Assembly: GCA_024734555.1 (NCBI GenBank)
Contig: JANPWX010000209.1
Span: 1,096,157 to 1,160,156 of the forward strand
Direction: 5' to 3'
Length of the DNA: 64,000 nt
Source of the DNA: Trochalopteron elliotii
Taxonomy: Eukaryota > Chordata > Aves > Passeriformes > Leiothrichidae
The notes below the pieces were generated by a model that did no database searches, was not told the origin of the DNA, and saw only the letters and a list, made by a program, of their open reading frames with translations. Positions 1-12,310 of this stretch are shown in pieces. The number at the start of each line of letters is the position of its first letter. Positions within the stretch are counted from its first letter, which is position 1. A program made the position numbers and the translations under genes.

Positions 1-510
1 GATGAAATGTAAGAGGAATGTTAAAGAAAAGTGATAAGGATGTGCATGCTTCTGACTGGCTGGATGTGCATTACTGACTGTTGGATATGAAGAACTTGTT
101 AATGTAAATGCAAAGACCCATGATGAAGTAGCTTTGCTATACTGGTCAGAGGATGCCAACAGTACCCACCCTCCCAGTTCATGTGGCCTGTGTGCATTCC
201 ATCATCTGTCTTTCTGCTCCTATCACAAAAGAATTTTGCCAGCCTCTGTCTACTAAATTTCTTGTCTTTCATAGTTATGTCACCTCCCTCTGTGAAGTGG
301 AGGTGCTTATACCCTGCATCTTCTGTGTGATTCTGCAGCTACACCCTGCTCTCTGTTCAGTCAGAGTATGTTTTGAAGGGTGTGTGCATTTCTGCCACCA
401 TATTCTGCACACCTGTATTTTAGTTTTCTCAAGACTCTTTCCAGGGTTAAAAATACATCAGGGTTATAACTTCCACTCACATTGTGAACCTTTTGCCTTC
501 TTTCTTACAG
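1..510. other. Intron (3' part) upstream of the transmembrane exon
   Basis: No exon is visible. An open frame starting at 153 runs through this stretch into the exon at 511, but its upstream part has no recognisable domain and lies before a pyrimidine-rich tract and AG acceptor ending at 510. I read it as intron. Confidence 0.65.
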
Positions 511-620
511 ATACAGGATACATAAATACCTCTTATGGGTGGGAAATCCTTGTTACTCTTACTGTTCTTCTTTCTGTATTGAGCATCACCACAACAGCTC
601 TGCTTCTGTGGAAAAGAAAG
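511..620 (+). CDS. PECAM1: Transmembrane exon of a type I receptor (PECAM1-like)
   Basis: The exon is 110 nt. It enters in phase 1, because the first codon is completed by a base from the previous exon, and leaves in phase 0. Phase 1 entry is typical of Ig-superfamily ectodomain exons. It encodes a short juxtamembrane stretch (TGYINTSYGW), a hydrophobic helix of about 22 residues rich in V, L, T and I, and a basic stop-transfer LWKRK. This is a single-pass plasma-membrane anchor with an extracellular N terminus. The acceptor is ttcttacag. The donor is AAAG/GCAAGT, a GC donor rather than GT. The exon joins in frame to the three tail exons downstream. The PECAM1 identity rests on the tail motifs and the putative neighbour gene, not on this exon. 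Another Ig-family receptor such as MILR1 or a SLAM-family member remains possible. Confidence 0.5.
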
Positions 621-3092
621 GCAAGTAATTACCAAATAAAAAGCAATACCTGACACGTTCTAGGAATTAATTTCATTTGCTTCTAGCTTGGCTGAGTTGG
701 AAGTCCCCATGCTGAAATTTTCCATGCTGGGTGTCTGATCCAGTTTATTTTCTTAAGTTCAGTTTTCTGAGAAGAAAAGATTACAGGAAAGACAAAACAA
801 GTAAGTGGTTTGCCCATTAAAGAAATTCTGGCAATAATTTTGACTACAGCATGCTCTGCTTTAGAGCAAGGATTTGACACAGGGCAAAAAGTCCCACTAG
901 TAGTGTGACTGAGAATATTCAAGGAGATGTAGCCTTGTGATGGGATTTTTGAAAGATTGCAGTCATGGATTTTGTCAGTTTACCAGTTCAGTTGTCTAAA
1001 ACCTGTGTGAAGGGGCCAGTTAGACAAGTAATGTCCTCTGCACCTGAGCAAATCTGTTACAACCCTGATGGCAGGACTTTCCAATATTTCTAATCTTCTT
1101 TCAAGATGGAGGTTACTCTATTTCAAGGAGACTGCAGCTGCATTCCTGAGCTCAGGCACCATAGAAGAAAAACTCTGCACTGTGATGGGGATGGGGACCA
1201 AAACCTTGGACATTTGTTTGGCAAAGAGAAGGCATAAAGAGACAGAGTGAGAGGGGAAGGTTAGGACAGGGATCCCAAGGAAGTCTGTGTGAAAATTACA
1301 AATAACTGGGAAAAAAAAACAAGATAGAGGGACAAGGATTGGACTATACAATCTCCAGAGACACCTTCCATCAGCAGTGATTCTGTGAGGCTGGAAGAAT
1401 GAGCGTCAGGGGGAAAACTGTGACTGGAATCTGGAGTAAGGAAGCACTAGGAGGGTCTTAAGAGTGGATTGACAGAGCCCCTTAGGTGAGCAGACTAGTG
1501 TCCCAGGTTGGGACCAGCTGGGTAAGGAAGTGGAATCTGGGAAGCTGAGAGCAGAGGGGATACCAGGAGTGGGAAAGAAAGGATTTGGAGAGTGGGAGAA
1601 GAAAAGCCAAAAGCAGAGCTGGAAGATCTGGATGAGATGGACCCTGTGGAAAAACCTCTGGAGTCATGATATTGGAATTCCTGTTGTTTGGGGAAAAACT
1701 ACTGCTTCTAGTACTGCTACCCTCAGGTATTGCAATAGAATCATCTGCATTCTTGCAGGGATCTCGAGGCTGGCTTAAAAATACCCTTATGTCTTTTAGA
1801 ATGGAATTGAGGATTGTTGTTTTCTAGGTAGAGTACACCTCATAACTCCTTGAAGCTGCTCTCTGCCACCACAACAGCAGACTCTCTGCATGCTTTTTGA
1901 TGTGGAGACTGTGCTGCATGTACAGTCCTTCAGCTCTAAGGAGCATCAGACTTCAGCACGCACAGTCAGAGATCTTGAGGTTGAAAACAGAATGGCAGCA
2001 GTTGTCAGCCAGCTAATCTCGTAAGACTTACCTTGCAGGCAGTCTGATGTGGGGGAGAGAGTGTAAGAGGCAAAGGGAGTTGGCTGGAGACAGGCCCCCT
2101 TCTCTGTTTGCCTAGGCAGTGTCTCTGTGGGGATGAGGAGGAGAGGCACTGTCACGACTCACCAACTGGCATCTCTGAGTTTTGAGGTGGGCCACTGAAT
2201 CCCAGACTTATGGCCTCTCCTTGGGGTCTGAAGAGATTGTGCAGTCATTACATTTGCCCTCCTGCTGAACACAGCCCATATTTCTCACCACAGCTTGCTC
2301 AGACCTGCTGGGTTAAAAATGTTTATCTTTAAGAGAAGCTATTTAGCATCCTCCTTAGTTGCTAATGGACTGGAAAGCAGTTTGTCGTTTTCATGTGATG
2401 TGAATATAATCATCCCACTTCTTTCTGAATTAGAACAGAGATACTTAGCAAAGCCTTCTGCCTTTTCTGCCTCTTCTCTTGCTTGCTGAGCAGGGCTAAC
2501 CCTTCTCTGTGTGTGAATGGAATGTGTTCAAGGAGAACTCATCTAATGCAAGAAACATTTCAGACGAAGGGACCTTCTTCCTTCAACTCCATGCTGGACT
2601 TGTGCATTAATGTATCACTGACTATATGTCACCATTAATGATTGTCTGGTTCTCTTCTGTAGACTCTGTGTATTACGAAAAGCTTCCCTGCCAAATCCTG
2701 ATAAAAGTAATTGCGTTTTGAGTCTCTGAAATTCCTCTCTGCACTATGACCAGTGCCCTGCTTTACTCCCTGTCCTTACAGCATTGTTTCGCACTGCTCA
2801 ATACTTACACCCTTCAGCCAGTAAGGTTTCAGTAGTGAAAGTGCTTTATATGTACACACAGAGCCCAGTTCTCCTTTCCACTGGTCCAGTGTAAGTCACT
2901 GGATTCTACACTTAACCATGCAGTGAGGAAAGTAACCAGCACATGTTGTGCAGACACTGCCAGCACTCTTTCTTGTGGAAGCATGCAGGAGGTGTGCAAA
3001 CAGCTGGCTTTGATATGACATTGGTGTTAATTTTAGCTTTGGGGACATGTGGTTTTCTCCAAATGTATCATTTGGTGTCTTGTCTTGAGCAG
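621..3092 (+). other. GC-AG intron, 2,472 bp
   Basis: The intron begins GCAAGT and ends tcttgagcAG. An AATAAA hexamer lies at 635-640, and an in-frame TGA at 651-653 would end the protein if the donor were not used. Nothing else gene-like was seen inside. Confidence 0.6.
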
Positions 3093-3188
3093 GTGTTGTG
3101 CCCTAGAAGGAACCAGCCAAATATCCTAAGACAGGAGGTGGAAACACAGCTCCCTTCAGCCAGCCCACCACAACCTCCTGTCTATGAC
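3093..3188 (+). CDS. PECAM1: Cytoplasmic-tail exon 1 of the receptor
   Basis: The exon is 96 nt (32 codons), phase 0 at both ends, flanked by AG at 3091-3092 and a GTGAGT donor at 3189. It encodes a membrane-proximal cytoplasmic segment starting VLCPRRNQ, with a basic stretch and then a proline-rich part ending SPPQPPVYD. The tyrosine sits two residues before the splice junction, so the residues after it come from the next exon (Y-D-S-L). The proline-rich run could bind SH3 domains, but that is inference. The open frame continues on both sides of the exon without a stop, so the limits are set by the splice signals and the matching phases. Confidence 0.5.
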
Positions 3189-6100
3189 GTGAGTACCAGA
3201 ATCACCCTTCATCTCTTCTGTCCACATCACGGTACAGCCCTTCTTTCTCTGCCATGGTACGGACAATGCCAGTATCATGATTTGAAACATAAGCAATACC
3301 TTCATACCAGCCTGGTCTTGGTGACCTTGCCCTGCTTAGCTTCTCTCAGTACTGGGTGTGTCTCCATCCTGGTCCCAGTCTTGGCCTCCCAGTGCCCACA
3401 CCCCGTCCCATGCCCTGCTGAGCAGCACCTTTCCCTCTGCCAGCAGCACAGAGCAGCAAGTGCGGGGCCAAGGAGGGTTCCTAGTGGAAGAGGTAGAAGG
3501 GTCTCCAAAAGTTGGGAAGGAAGAGGGACTCACAGCCCCACTTTGTGCTGCAGAGCATCACAAGGACACTCTTGCTGGCTGGAGATTGATGGCTCAGGAA
3601 AGGGACAGAGACATGATCCCCTGAACAACCCCAAACTGTTTCGAGTTTCTGCTGTGGCACCTTCACTGGTGCCAGTGTCACAGACAACTGCAGTCCTGAA
3701 CAGGCACACTACCTAGTACTGGGAAGTGGGCAAGGAAAAAGTAAAAAGAGTTTCTTTTCTAAAGCATTTCCCTTTTCAATGGATCTCCTTTACCATTTCC
3801 AAACTTATGAATTCTATCTGCTCCCACTCCTCAAGCCCAGTAGCCACAGTGTCATAGGAAGTAGCATTGAAGTGGCTCCCTTGAAATGTCAAGCCTAGAC
3901 CTCAGCTAACTCAAGTAACCATGACTCCTAATCCCATTTGCAACCTGTCCAGCTCCATTTCAAATGGATTCCTTTTTCTCCTTTTAGTCCCATGGGATGG
4001 CTGCTCAACAGGGAAGGGAAGGGTTTTTTTTCCTTGTGATCAGTGGGACCAACGAGGAATAAAGTGAAAGTGAGTAGAGAAGGATGTTGCCTGAATATTA
4101 GGAAACCTTTCTGTCTATGAGGTCTGTAAGGGCTGGAAAAGTCTCTGCAAGGAAAAGCTGTGAGCTCTGCTGCATTAATCATTTAAACTAAACAAAGGGA
4201 AGCTCTGGAGAATGTACTACAGAGAGGAGCAAGGCTCTGCCAGGGAGGCAGTACACCTGATCAGGGGCAGATACCTGCAAGAGGATGGGTCTTCCCCTTC
4301 TCATTCTCACTCGGGGAGGGGTTGCAGGGGGGCACCATTTTGTGGCCCTTAAATTTCTGGAGTAGCAGTTTAAAAGAGAGCACTATGTATTGTATATGAT
4401 ATGTTTATTCTGGGCAAAAGGCAATGCTTTGGGTAAAGGAGGTTGCAGATTATAAACCTTTTCGTTTGTATCAAGTAATTTCTTTTTAATTCAGGCTTAT
4501 AAAAATCCAAATGGGTAGTTTCCTGCTGAAGTGGATGATTTCTGCAAGAAGGCAAAAAAAAAAATCAAATCCATTTCTTGCTCAGTTGGCCTCGTCATGC
4601 ATCCTTAGCTCCATCTTAATTACATGTTTCATCATGTTATTCTGTTCAGGCTCCAGTAAGGCTAATACAGCAACCCAGCAGAGCCAGCCTTAGGCACAGG
4701 CAATCCCAGGAACTGGCTAGGCCCCTGTGCTTGCGTGAGCCCTATGGACCTGGCCCAAGTGGTCTTCCTGTGAAGCCAGTTAACCATACACCAGCTGTGC
4801 AGGGCTCCTGGCCAGCTTGGTATGCAGAGCAGGTGGCTTGGCCTTCTTTGGCAGGGCTGCAAGCAGCTTGGGACCATCTCTTGCATGCTGGGGGGTATGA
4901 GTCTGCCCACAGGAGTTTCCTCTGTTGTTGTGCACCTGCTGCAGTGGGGGGCTTGAAGCAGCACCTCCCACTCCAGACAAGGCACAGGCTAAGAGCAGGG
5001 CTGTGATGAGAAGAGTAGGGAGCACAGCCCTGCCAGGCATAATGGGCAGGGGAGGAGAGAGGGTGAGAGCCCTGGGATGGAAACCTGCATTTGGTGGGCC
5101 CTCAGGACAGATGAAGGGAATAGAAAATTGACAAACCTGATTTCCTTTGAATGGTAACTCTGGTGGCCCACAGCTAAATTTTGTTGGGGGTCTGCATGGT
5201 GTAAAATCAGCCCTGCAAACTGTGTTTGAAAGTAGATGAATTGTGAAAATCTATTGATGAGTGTTGAACTCAGTGTTTAATTCATGGGGAGGGGAAAAAA
5301 ATCTGTGATCAGCATTGGGGTAGTCTAAGGCAAGGAAATAAAGGAAGGACAAGTGAGAAGTAACTCCCAGCGATGAAGGAGGTCAGAGATCAGGGGCTGG
5401 ACAGGAGGCCAGGACATGCCAGCTATGCTATCTGGGTGGGAAAGCAAACGGTTGGAGTCTGGAGGAAAGTGAGGCCAGGGAAGCACAGTGTCCTTGCAGG
5501 TGTGAAGTTGGGAGCAGAAGCAAGAAAAGGCAGCACTGGACATCAAAGTAACAGATGGTCTTGGAACTGGCTCATTAAATGCTCTGTGTTATCCCATGGT
5601 AGCAAGGCTCATCCCTGGTTTGGGAAGAGTCCTAACACACCTTCTGCAAAGCTGTTCTGCTGAACATTCCTGGGAGCAAATACCTTCCCCAGTGGCTCTT
5701 TTCAGTGCCACTATTTACTTTGTAGTCCCTGGGGGTGGCTGTATGCAGTGAAAAGCATACAGCGTAGCAAAAAGTCTGGTAAAAAGGGGCAGGTGGGGGC
5801 TTGCTTCATTCTCTCTGTACTACCTTCCTTGCCCTCTCTGTCCTCCTGCAGCCATAGAGTAGCTCTACCTCACTGTACTGCCCAGAACCAAACCTGTATA
5901 TCCTCTTACTAGCTGCTTAGTTAATGAGCAGGTTGGAAATAACAGTCTGAGGGACTTGCTTTATCTGTTTTACACTTCAAACAAGCTTTTTTGAGTAGCA
6001 AACAGAACTCCTGCAGTGCAGGTACAGTCAGGTTCCAGAGCACAGGAGCTTTTCCAGGTGTGAGGGAGATGGGAGGCTGCTAAGGGATAGGAAGGCATCT

Positions 6101-7690
6101 GTCAGCAGAGAAGAGAGTGGCTTGTGTGCCTCCACTGTGACAGGTGATCAGTGACCAAGTAAAAATAATTAACTTGCAAATGGTGGCTGGAGACGCCAGC
6201 TCTCCAGCTGACTGGAAAAGGACCAGTATTGTTAACGGCCTCCATGGGAAGAAGGCACATGGAAGGAAGGGAATATTTTCTGGAGGTTAAACACCTTGCT
6301 TGCAAGTAGCTTCAGTCTGGAGTAGAGAAAGAGGCTGCCAAGGGGACATGGAGCTAGGCTTCTGGAAGCTCAGCACACAAGACAAGATCTTCACTGTGAG
6401 CATCACAAAGAGAATTGAAAATGAGTGTGGAGAAATTGAGTATTCTGTGTGCACATGTGCACATGCAAATGATGGGGATGTCCGAGTAGGCAAAGCAGGT
6501 TTTTGGGAGTAGGAAACAGACAGGTGAAATAATTTGACTGTTTCCAGAGTAGCAGTGGGAATGTGAGAGCCATGTGATGCCCCATTCACTGTGGCCAACT
6601 CATGTCTTAAGTGCCTGTTTATTCCAAGGCCCACTCCCCAATGCTGCTTTTCTATCCTCTGGTCGTGTTCAAAGCACTGTCCTGCTGGCCATGGTCCTTG
6701 AAGATGCTGAGTGTTTGCAACTCCACATGAAATGGTGAGGGTTCAAGTGATTGGCAGCCCCCAATGAAACCTCCATGTTTTGCTCATCCTTCTCACTCCA
6801 TTACAGGGCACCTCACTCTCTCCACTAATACCATCTTGCCCCTCTTGCAGCTGGAGCTCCTCCCATCTTCCTGTTGCCAGAGAAACAGCCAACTTGGCTA
6901 CCTGCTGTCATTCTTGAAACACACAAGGAAAAGTCCTTGTGATTGTTATGTTTGATCCTTCAGGCAGATCTGGAATATCACTCAAACTGACATGCATCTC
7001 CTGTGACATGATTACCTGGGGGACAACTGGTGCCTATGCATGCAGGGCATGTGTGTTTCTTTGTGTAGCTGAGTGGGACCATGGTAATGTTTGAGGGCCT
7101 GGGAGCATATGGGTTTTTTAGTTATTCTTTTCTCACTCAAAGAAGAAAGGAAAGTTCTGGCTTGGGAAAAAAAACCCAAACAGACAATAAACAGAATTTG
7201 TGTTGATTTTTGACAGCCTCAGTGCTTCAGGACACCCAAGCTCTCTCGTTTTCTCACCTTTATGTCCCCAGAATAATCATGAACAAGAGTTTGTGGTTGT
7301 CAGGCACCTAAACAGTCTTAGGTGATGCAGGGCATTGCCTCTTACCTGTGGTCCCCCCTGGTGCACAACTTTGCATTCTGGGAAAATTTTGGAGCAGAGG
7401 GAGGCAGGGGCATTGGCATTCTTCTTCACTGCCTTACACAGGGTAGGTAACATCAAAGCCTGTCTCTGCAACCCTGAGAAAAAGAAGATGACGCAGCTGC
7501 ACTGTAGGGATTTCAGGGAAAAGGATTTTCTGTTTGCTCAAGTTAAGGTCAGGAACTTCAAAATTTTGGAGATGGCAGGGGTTCCTAAAAAATGTTAGGC
7601 ATGAGATGGGGAACAACTCAGTGGGTAATTAGTTATCTTAAACCTAAGTATTTTATTTGAACCCTACTTTTTTCTCTCTTCTCTGTGCAG
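3189..7690 (+). other. Intron, 4,502 bp
   Basis: A GT-AG intron between tail exons. I saw only unique-looking intronic sequence, with no further exon that combines splice sites with a recognisable motif. Confidence 0.5.
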
Positions 7691-7777
7691 AGCCTGGATG
7701 TGCAGCAAGTTGATGTCTATTCTAGCCTCGAGAACAACACAAACAACCCATCACACAGAAAGAATCCTCCAGGGAAG
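7691..7777 (+). CDS. PECAM1: Cytoplasmic-tail exon 2, tyrosine motif VDVYSSL
   Basis: The exon is 87 nt (29 codons), phase 0 at both ends. The acceptor is tctctgtgcAG at 7689-7690 and the donor is AAG/GTAAGG. It begins SLDVQQVDVYSSLEN and ends NPPGK. The spacing DVQ...V.VSS.E resembles the first ITIM-bearing exon of mammalian PECAM1. Here the tyrosine motif is Y-S-S-L with Asp two residues before the tyrosine, so it fits the ITIM consensus only partly. If phosphorylated, such motifs recruit SH2 phosphatases (family knowledge). The homology to PECAM1 is my reading by eye. Confidence 0.5.
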
Positions 7778-10372
7778 GTAAGGGCCAGGGCTGTGTTCTT
7801 GGAAAGTTCCCATATGCCCTGGGTACATGGGGAAAGAAGCTCCACACAATCTTATGATGTAGCAGGCAGTAAATGTGTCTCCAGTCCCTCCAAAAGGAGA
7901 AAACAGGATGTGGCATGCACTCACCAGCTGGGCTGCACATGTAGCCTATCTTCCCTCTTCCAGCAGAACCCTGGCTCCTGCAGCTCTACCAGTTCTGGTA
8001 CTCACGGTTTTGTGCAGGTGCTTTGGTCTATGACACATGCTGAAAGGCACTGAGGAGTTTGGCATCACTGCTCCCTCTGAACAAGACGGGCATTCATGAA
8101 GAGTTGGGCAGTTGCTGGTCCTGTTATTGCCCTTTTCAGATTATTTAGGCAGCTGAGACATCCTCTGGGCTGAAGGAATCTGTGCACTAGCAGCAGACCC
8201 TGAACACAACTTTCGTCTCACCAGCATTAAGCACCTGAGAGCCATTTCATGGTAGCAGAAGCTAAGATGGTTTGAGCAGAGACTGAGCTTATACAATCTC
8301 TGCTGTCAGCTCTAGTGCTCAGGAAAAGGCAGTGTGCGTATGTTTTGGACTTGGATCTTCTTGTTGGGCTGAGAATTATGAGTGAGAAACAAGGAACTAA
8401 ATTCACTCAGTGAAAATAGAGGCAACTAGGAATATGCAGGTGTAAATTAGGTCTAAGGGCCAGATGAAGCAGATCAGAGGCCTCACAGCCTTCTACCCTG
8501 CCTTTGGTAAAGCATCAGCTGTTTCATATGGACAAACTGCATCAGACACGCCAAGGAACATTTTGTTCCTGTTCTCAGAACCTAATTTTTCTTTTCTTCT
8601 CCAGGGCTCTTATCTGCTTAAAAAATATGTATCCTCTTCCCATGCTAGAAAGCCTTTCTGGAAAACATCTGCTGCTTTCTCCCATTAATGTTCTACTGGG
8701 GAGAGTTTCCCTGGTTGCACCAGCCCTCTCTTTCGTGAAGGACAGTATTTTCCAGTGTCCGAGACATTTTCGCAACTCCCACCTTTTAGGAAAAGGTGGT
8801 CTAAAATCAAGTAGCCCCCTTTGTGTCAGAGCTGCTTGCTATGTGGTCTGTTCCCATGGCCACTGGCCTCCTGCAGCTAATTGCTGTGACACCACCATGG
8901 TGGTGGTAGCAAAAGCGGTGGCAGGTTCCTGGTTATTGAGGGAAAGGATGGGTTGTTCTGTATAGGTTTGTCTTATATGATGCGCTGGAAAAGACAGCAT
9001 CCCTGCGTTTGTGTTTTGGTGCATTTTGAATTATTTGGAAGGGTCCCTCTTTCTGATCCTGTTTATTTTTCTGTATACCTTTACCAGCTGCCCCCTCTGA
9101 AGTGATTCAGTCTGGATGGTAACATTAAGTTTGTGTGGGATTTTTCCCTACCAAGGAGCTGTCTGGGCTGTGCTGAGTTGCTTGTGTGTGGCTTACACCG
9201 TTCAGCCGCTGTTTGGATGGACAGAGGGTCTGTTAAACAGAGCAGCAACAAAGCAACAGCAGACGAACATCTATATGTGAATGGGTTTGGCACTGGCAGT
9301 CTCAGCCAGGGTGGGGTAAAGGTCAAAGCAGAGATAGGAAAAAGAGAGGAGAAGAAAGCAGAGAGGGGATGGGATGAGCTCTCACACTCCAAGTGTTCTT
9401 GTGGTGGTCCGGAGGAAACGAAGTGTGAGTGGCAGAGTCCCATGAACTGAGCATTGAAGAGTTTGCATTATCCACTATGGTCGCGAGCACCTTGATTAGC
9501 TTCCCTCAATCATTCTGGGCTGTGACCACTTGAGACACTTGTCCTCCAGCTGTCTTTGCCAGAATATAAGAGGGTGTTTTCTGTAGGAGTGAGACTTGTG
9601 GGGTCAGTGGGTTTAGCCTGTGAGTGGGAGCTGAGATTGCTGAACAGTGGCTGACTCTGCTTCAGAAGGGTCCAGCCCAACCCTTGCGGTGGGATGCTGC
9701 ACAATTGAGGGGGAGTTGTAAAGGGAAGCAGGGCAGAAAGCCTCTGAAAAGAGCATTTACATGCTGTCACTCTGGACCGTTGACCAGTTTGGATAGCAAG
9801 GGGTTAATCCTGTATGCTTTGGAGGTGCCTCCACTCATCACCTTTGTAGTGTTTCCCTTTGGTGGTGGCAGCAAAGAAAATGCTAGTGTAGGTAGGGCTT
9901 AGTTCAGCCCGTGGCATTTTAGCTACTTGATGTGTAACCTTGCTTACAGCAGGCCTGTGCCACACAGCGCTTAAAATATCAGTCTGTCAGCACCTTGTCT
10001 ACACAAGGAACGGTCATGAGGAATAGACTCAACTGTTGAAGAAACAGGATTGAGAAGGTCAGGGGATTCCTCCTTCACAGAATCCAAAGTGATTTATTTT
10101 CTTACTGAGTCCAATTTTCCCTCCCCTGCCTGTCTGACAGTTTTTTTGGGGAAGAGTGACTACTAAAGGAGACATCTTTATCCCTTGGGCTGGATTAGTC
10201 ACGTTCATCTCTGGTGGAGCAGCATTTCTCACTGTAATGGCTTCTGTTTCATCAGATCACTTACAGCCATTTCTAACAGAATAAATGTCAGTGTCTGCTT
10301 ATAAAGAATTAATTCATCATATTTTGAATAATTTTGATCTATTTCTTTTTTCTTCTTTTCATTATTCTGCAG
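7778..10372 (+). other. Intron, 2,595 bp
   Basis: A GT-AG intron ending in a long pyrimidine tract (10340-10370) and CAG at 10370-10372. No further gene-like signal was seen. Confidence 0.5.
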
Positions 10373-10432
10373 ATACTTAGGAAGCAGGAAACTCTAGAAG
10401 AATCCTCTGATACGTTGTATGAGAATATCTAA
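10373..10432 (+). CDS. PECAM1: Last coding exon, ITSM-like TLYENI terminus
   Basis: The coding part is 60 nt: 19 codons and TAA at 10430-10432. It enters in phase 0 after a strong polypyrimidine acceptor. The encoded tail ends SSDTLYENI. T-L-Y-E-N-I fits the T-x-Y-x-x-[V/I] immunoreceptor tyrosine switch motif. Mammalian PECAM1 has a T-x-Y-x-x-V motif near its C terminus in a comparable exon, which is the best single argument for the name. The whole tail is about 80 residues, shorter than the mammalian one. The protein stops one residue after the motif's isoleucine position, with no extra C-terminal sequence. Confidence 0.5.
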   Translation: MLRKQETLEESSDTLYENI

Positions 10433-12310
10433 CAGGGAAGATATCTGACCCTATGTGGACCAGACATCTTCCTGTATGGCAGAGCTACTCTCTTACACCC
10501 CAGATGAGATGCAGATATATGCAGAGATCCACAGTGACTTCAGAGCACAATCACGAAGGGAATTGTGGACTTCTGGCCCCTTCTAAACTGCCCTTCATTA
10601 ACAACAGAATGTATCTGTTAAAATCCCTCGGGGCTCAGTCTGCACTGATGCAGCAAAGCTATTTTGCAGCAAAGCTGTTTGATGCAAAAGAAAAGCTGCT
10701 ATTGTCAAGCACTTATCTTGGGAATGGGCAATATGTGAAGGTTTCTCTCACCTGCCCCGGCTGAAATACTTAACTCTCGATCCTCTGCAAGTGGTAGGAC
10801 AATCCAGAGACTTCCCTGCTTGCTGGCTTGATGTTCCGATCCTGGCCTGCAGCCGCCCATCTGATCCTGTGCTTGTGGCTTTGCCGAAATGGCCATCAGG
10901 AGTTCATGCATAGTTTAACCAGATCCAAGCATCCACCTGCCCATTTTCACTTTCTCAGGAACCCCACAGCAAACATGCTTTCTCATAATCTGCTAATCCC
11001 ATCAAGTAGTCACAGATGCCTGCTGTGACCTTACTCGGGCGACTCAAATCAGTGCCTCCAAGAAAATGCTTCCCCTTCAGCAATATCAGCAGTACACAGT
11101 GAGGACTGGATGCACTGACAGAGATAAGGCAGAAAAAAGGAACACATAGAAAATATCCCTTCCTGACAACATGTGTCAGTGACAGTGCCCATTCCAGAAC
11201 AAGAAGGAGGAACAAGGAGGTGGGAACACGAGAACTCCCTTGCTGGGGCTGCATAAGCCATGCAGGTCTGGGGCCAGGTTTCAGCCCGCAGAAGTCCAAG
11301 TGGAGCTCCCTAGTTTCCTATTCTTCTTGGCAGTGGACATTGTTATCGCTTGGGATTTTGAGCCCTCAGTGGGATCAGGCATGGTACCTCTGCCCCACCA
11401 AAATCAATAAGTTTGCCTTTGTTTCAGCTGGCTACTGTAGGGCATAAAGCTCTTTTACCCTCTCACCATGCATTATTGTCCAGGGAGACGACTTCTGAAA
11501 CTTAGAATGACTGGAGGAAGGAGGAGGGAGGCTTTAGAAATTAATTTGCTATCCAAGTTCTTTCTCTCCTGTCAGCTGGAACTGGCCTACTGATTCTGCT
11601 GATGCATATTCTGGTTCAATAGGGAAGAAGTTATATTAAATAGCCATATGACGTGATCAAACCAGCAGATCAAAAAGCTGAGGCTGTTTTATCTCATATT
11701 AAAAAACAACAACAACAAAATAACAGCCAAACAAAAGGAACCCAAAATAAGAATATGCAGCACAACTTGAGAGGAATCATAGAAACCTCTTTAAAGAAGA
11801 AGATCAAATTAAAATTGAGCTCCAGGATAATAGGACCCTCTCTAGCTGAAGATAATGTTGCTATGTATCAGAGATAGAGGCTATGGAAAATGTCTCCGGG
11901 GCCTCCAGCCTTCCTATACTATGTTTAAAGAGATAATCCACTTACTGCTTTGCTCTTTTTATTAGAAAAGATTTCAAACATGCAATTTGGACTTTCTTTA
12001 ACCACAGAAAAATGCTTTTTCTCTTCTCAGTGCTGTGGAATTAATTTCAGAAAAGGCAGTGAATGGAACGACAGCATGGCTTATTAGACCCATTTATAAT
12101 TTAAGTGATCACAACAATTATAAATATTTTTGAAGTAAAAAGTTTTAGGTTTTACTAATATGACCAGGAAATATTTGTGTTCACAGAAGAATTTACAGAG
12201 GATTGTACAGGTATAACAATTTCTTTCCTTAAACAAATTTGAAGAAATTATGAGATGAATTATAAATATGTTGCAGTATGGCAATAAAATATTCAGCAGA
12301 TGCTGGTGGA
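10433..12310 (+). other. Probable 3' UTR of the receptor gene
   Basis: Sequence following the stop codon. The first clear AATAAA downstream is at 12283-12288 in an AT-rich stretch, so the 3' UTR could be about 1.85 kb. No coding signal is seen. The cleavage site is a guess without transcript data. Confidence 0.3.
12283..12288 (+). terminator. Candidate polyadenylation signal AATAAA
   Basis: The first canonical hexamer downstream of the stop codon at 10432 on the + strand. The context is AT-rich. A second near-canonical cluster follows around 12530. Position is the only support. Confidence 0.25.

Noticed and set aside
153..510. Open frame upstream of and continuous with the transmembrane exon
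   Set aside because: It precedes a good polypyrimidine-AG acceptor at 510 and has no domain; it is intron read-through.
2943..3092. Extension of the first tail exon upstream
   Set aside because: The frame is open, but the AG at 3091-3092 restores the phase-0 join; no motif lies upstream.
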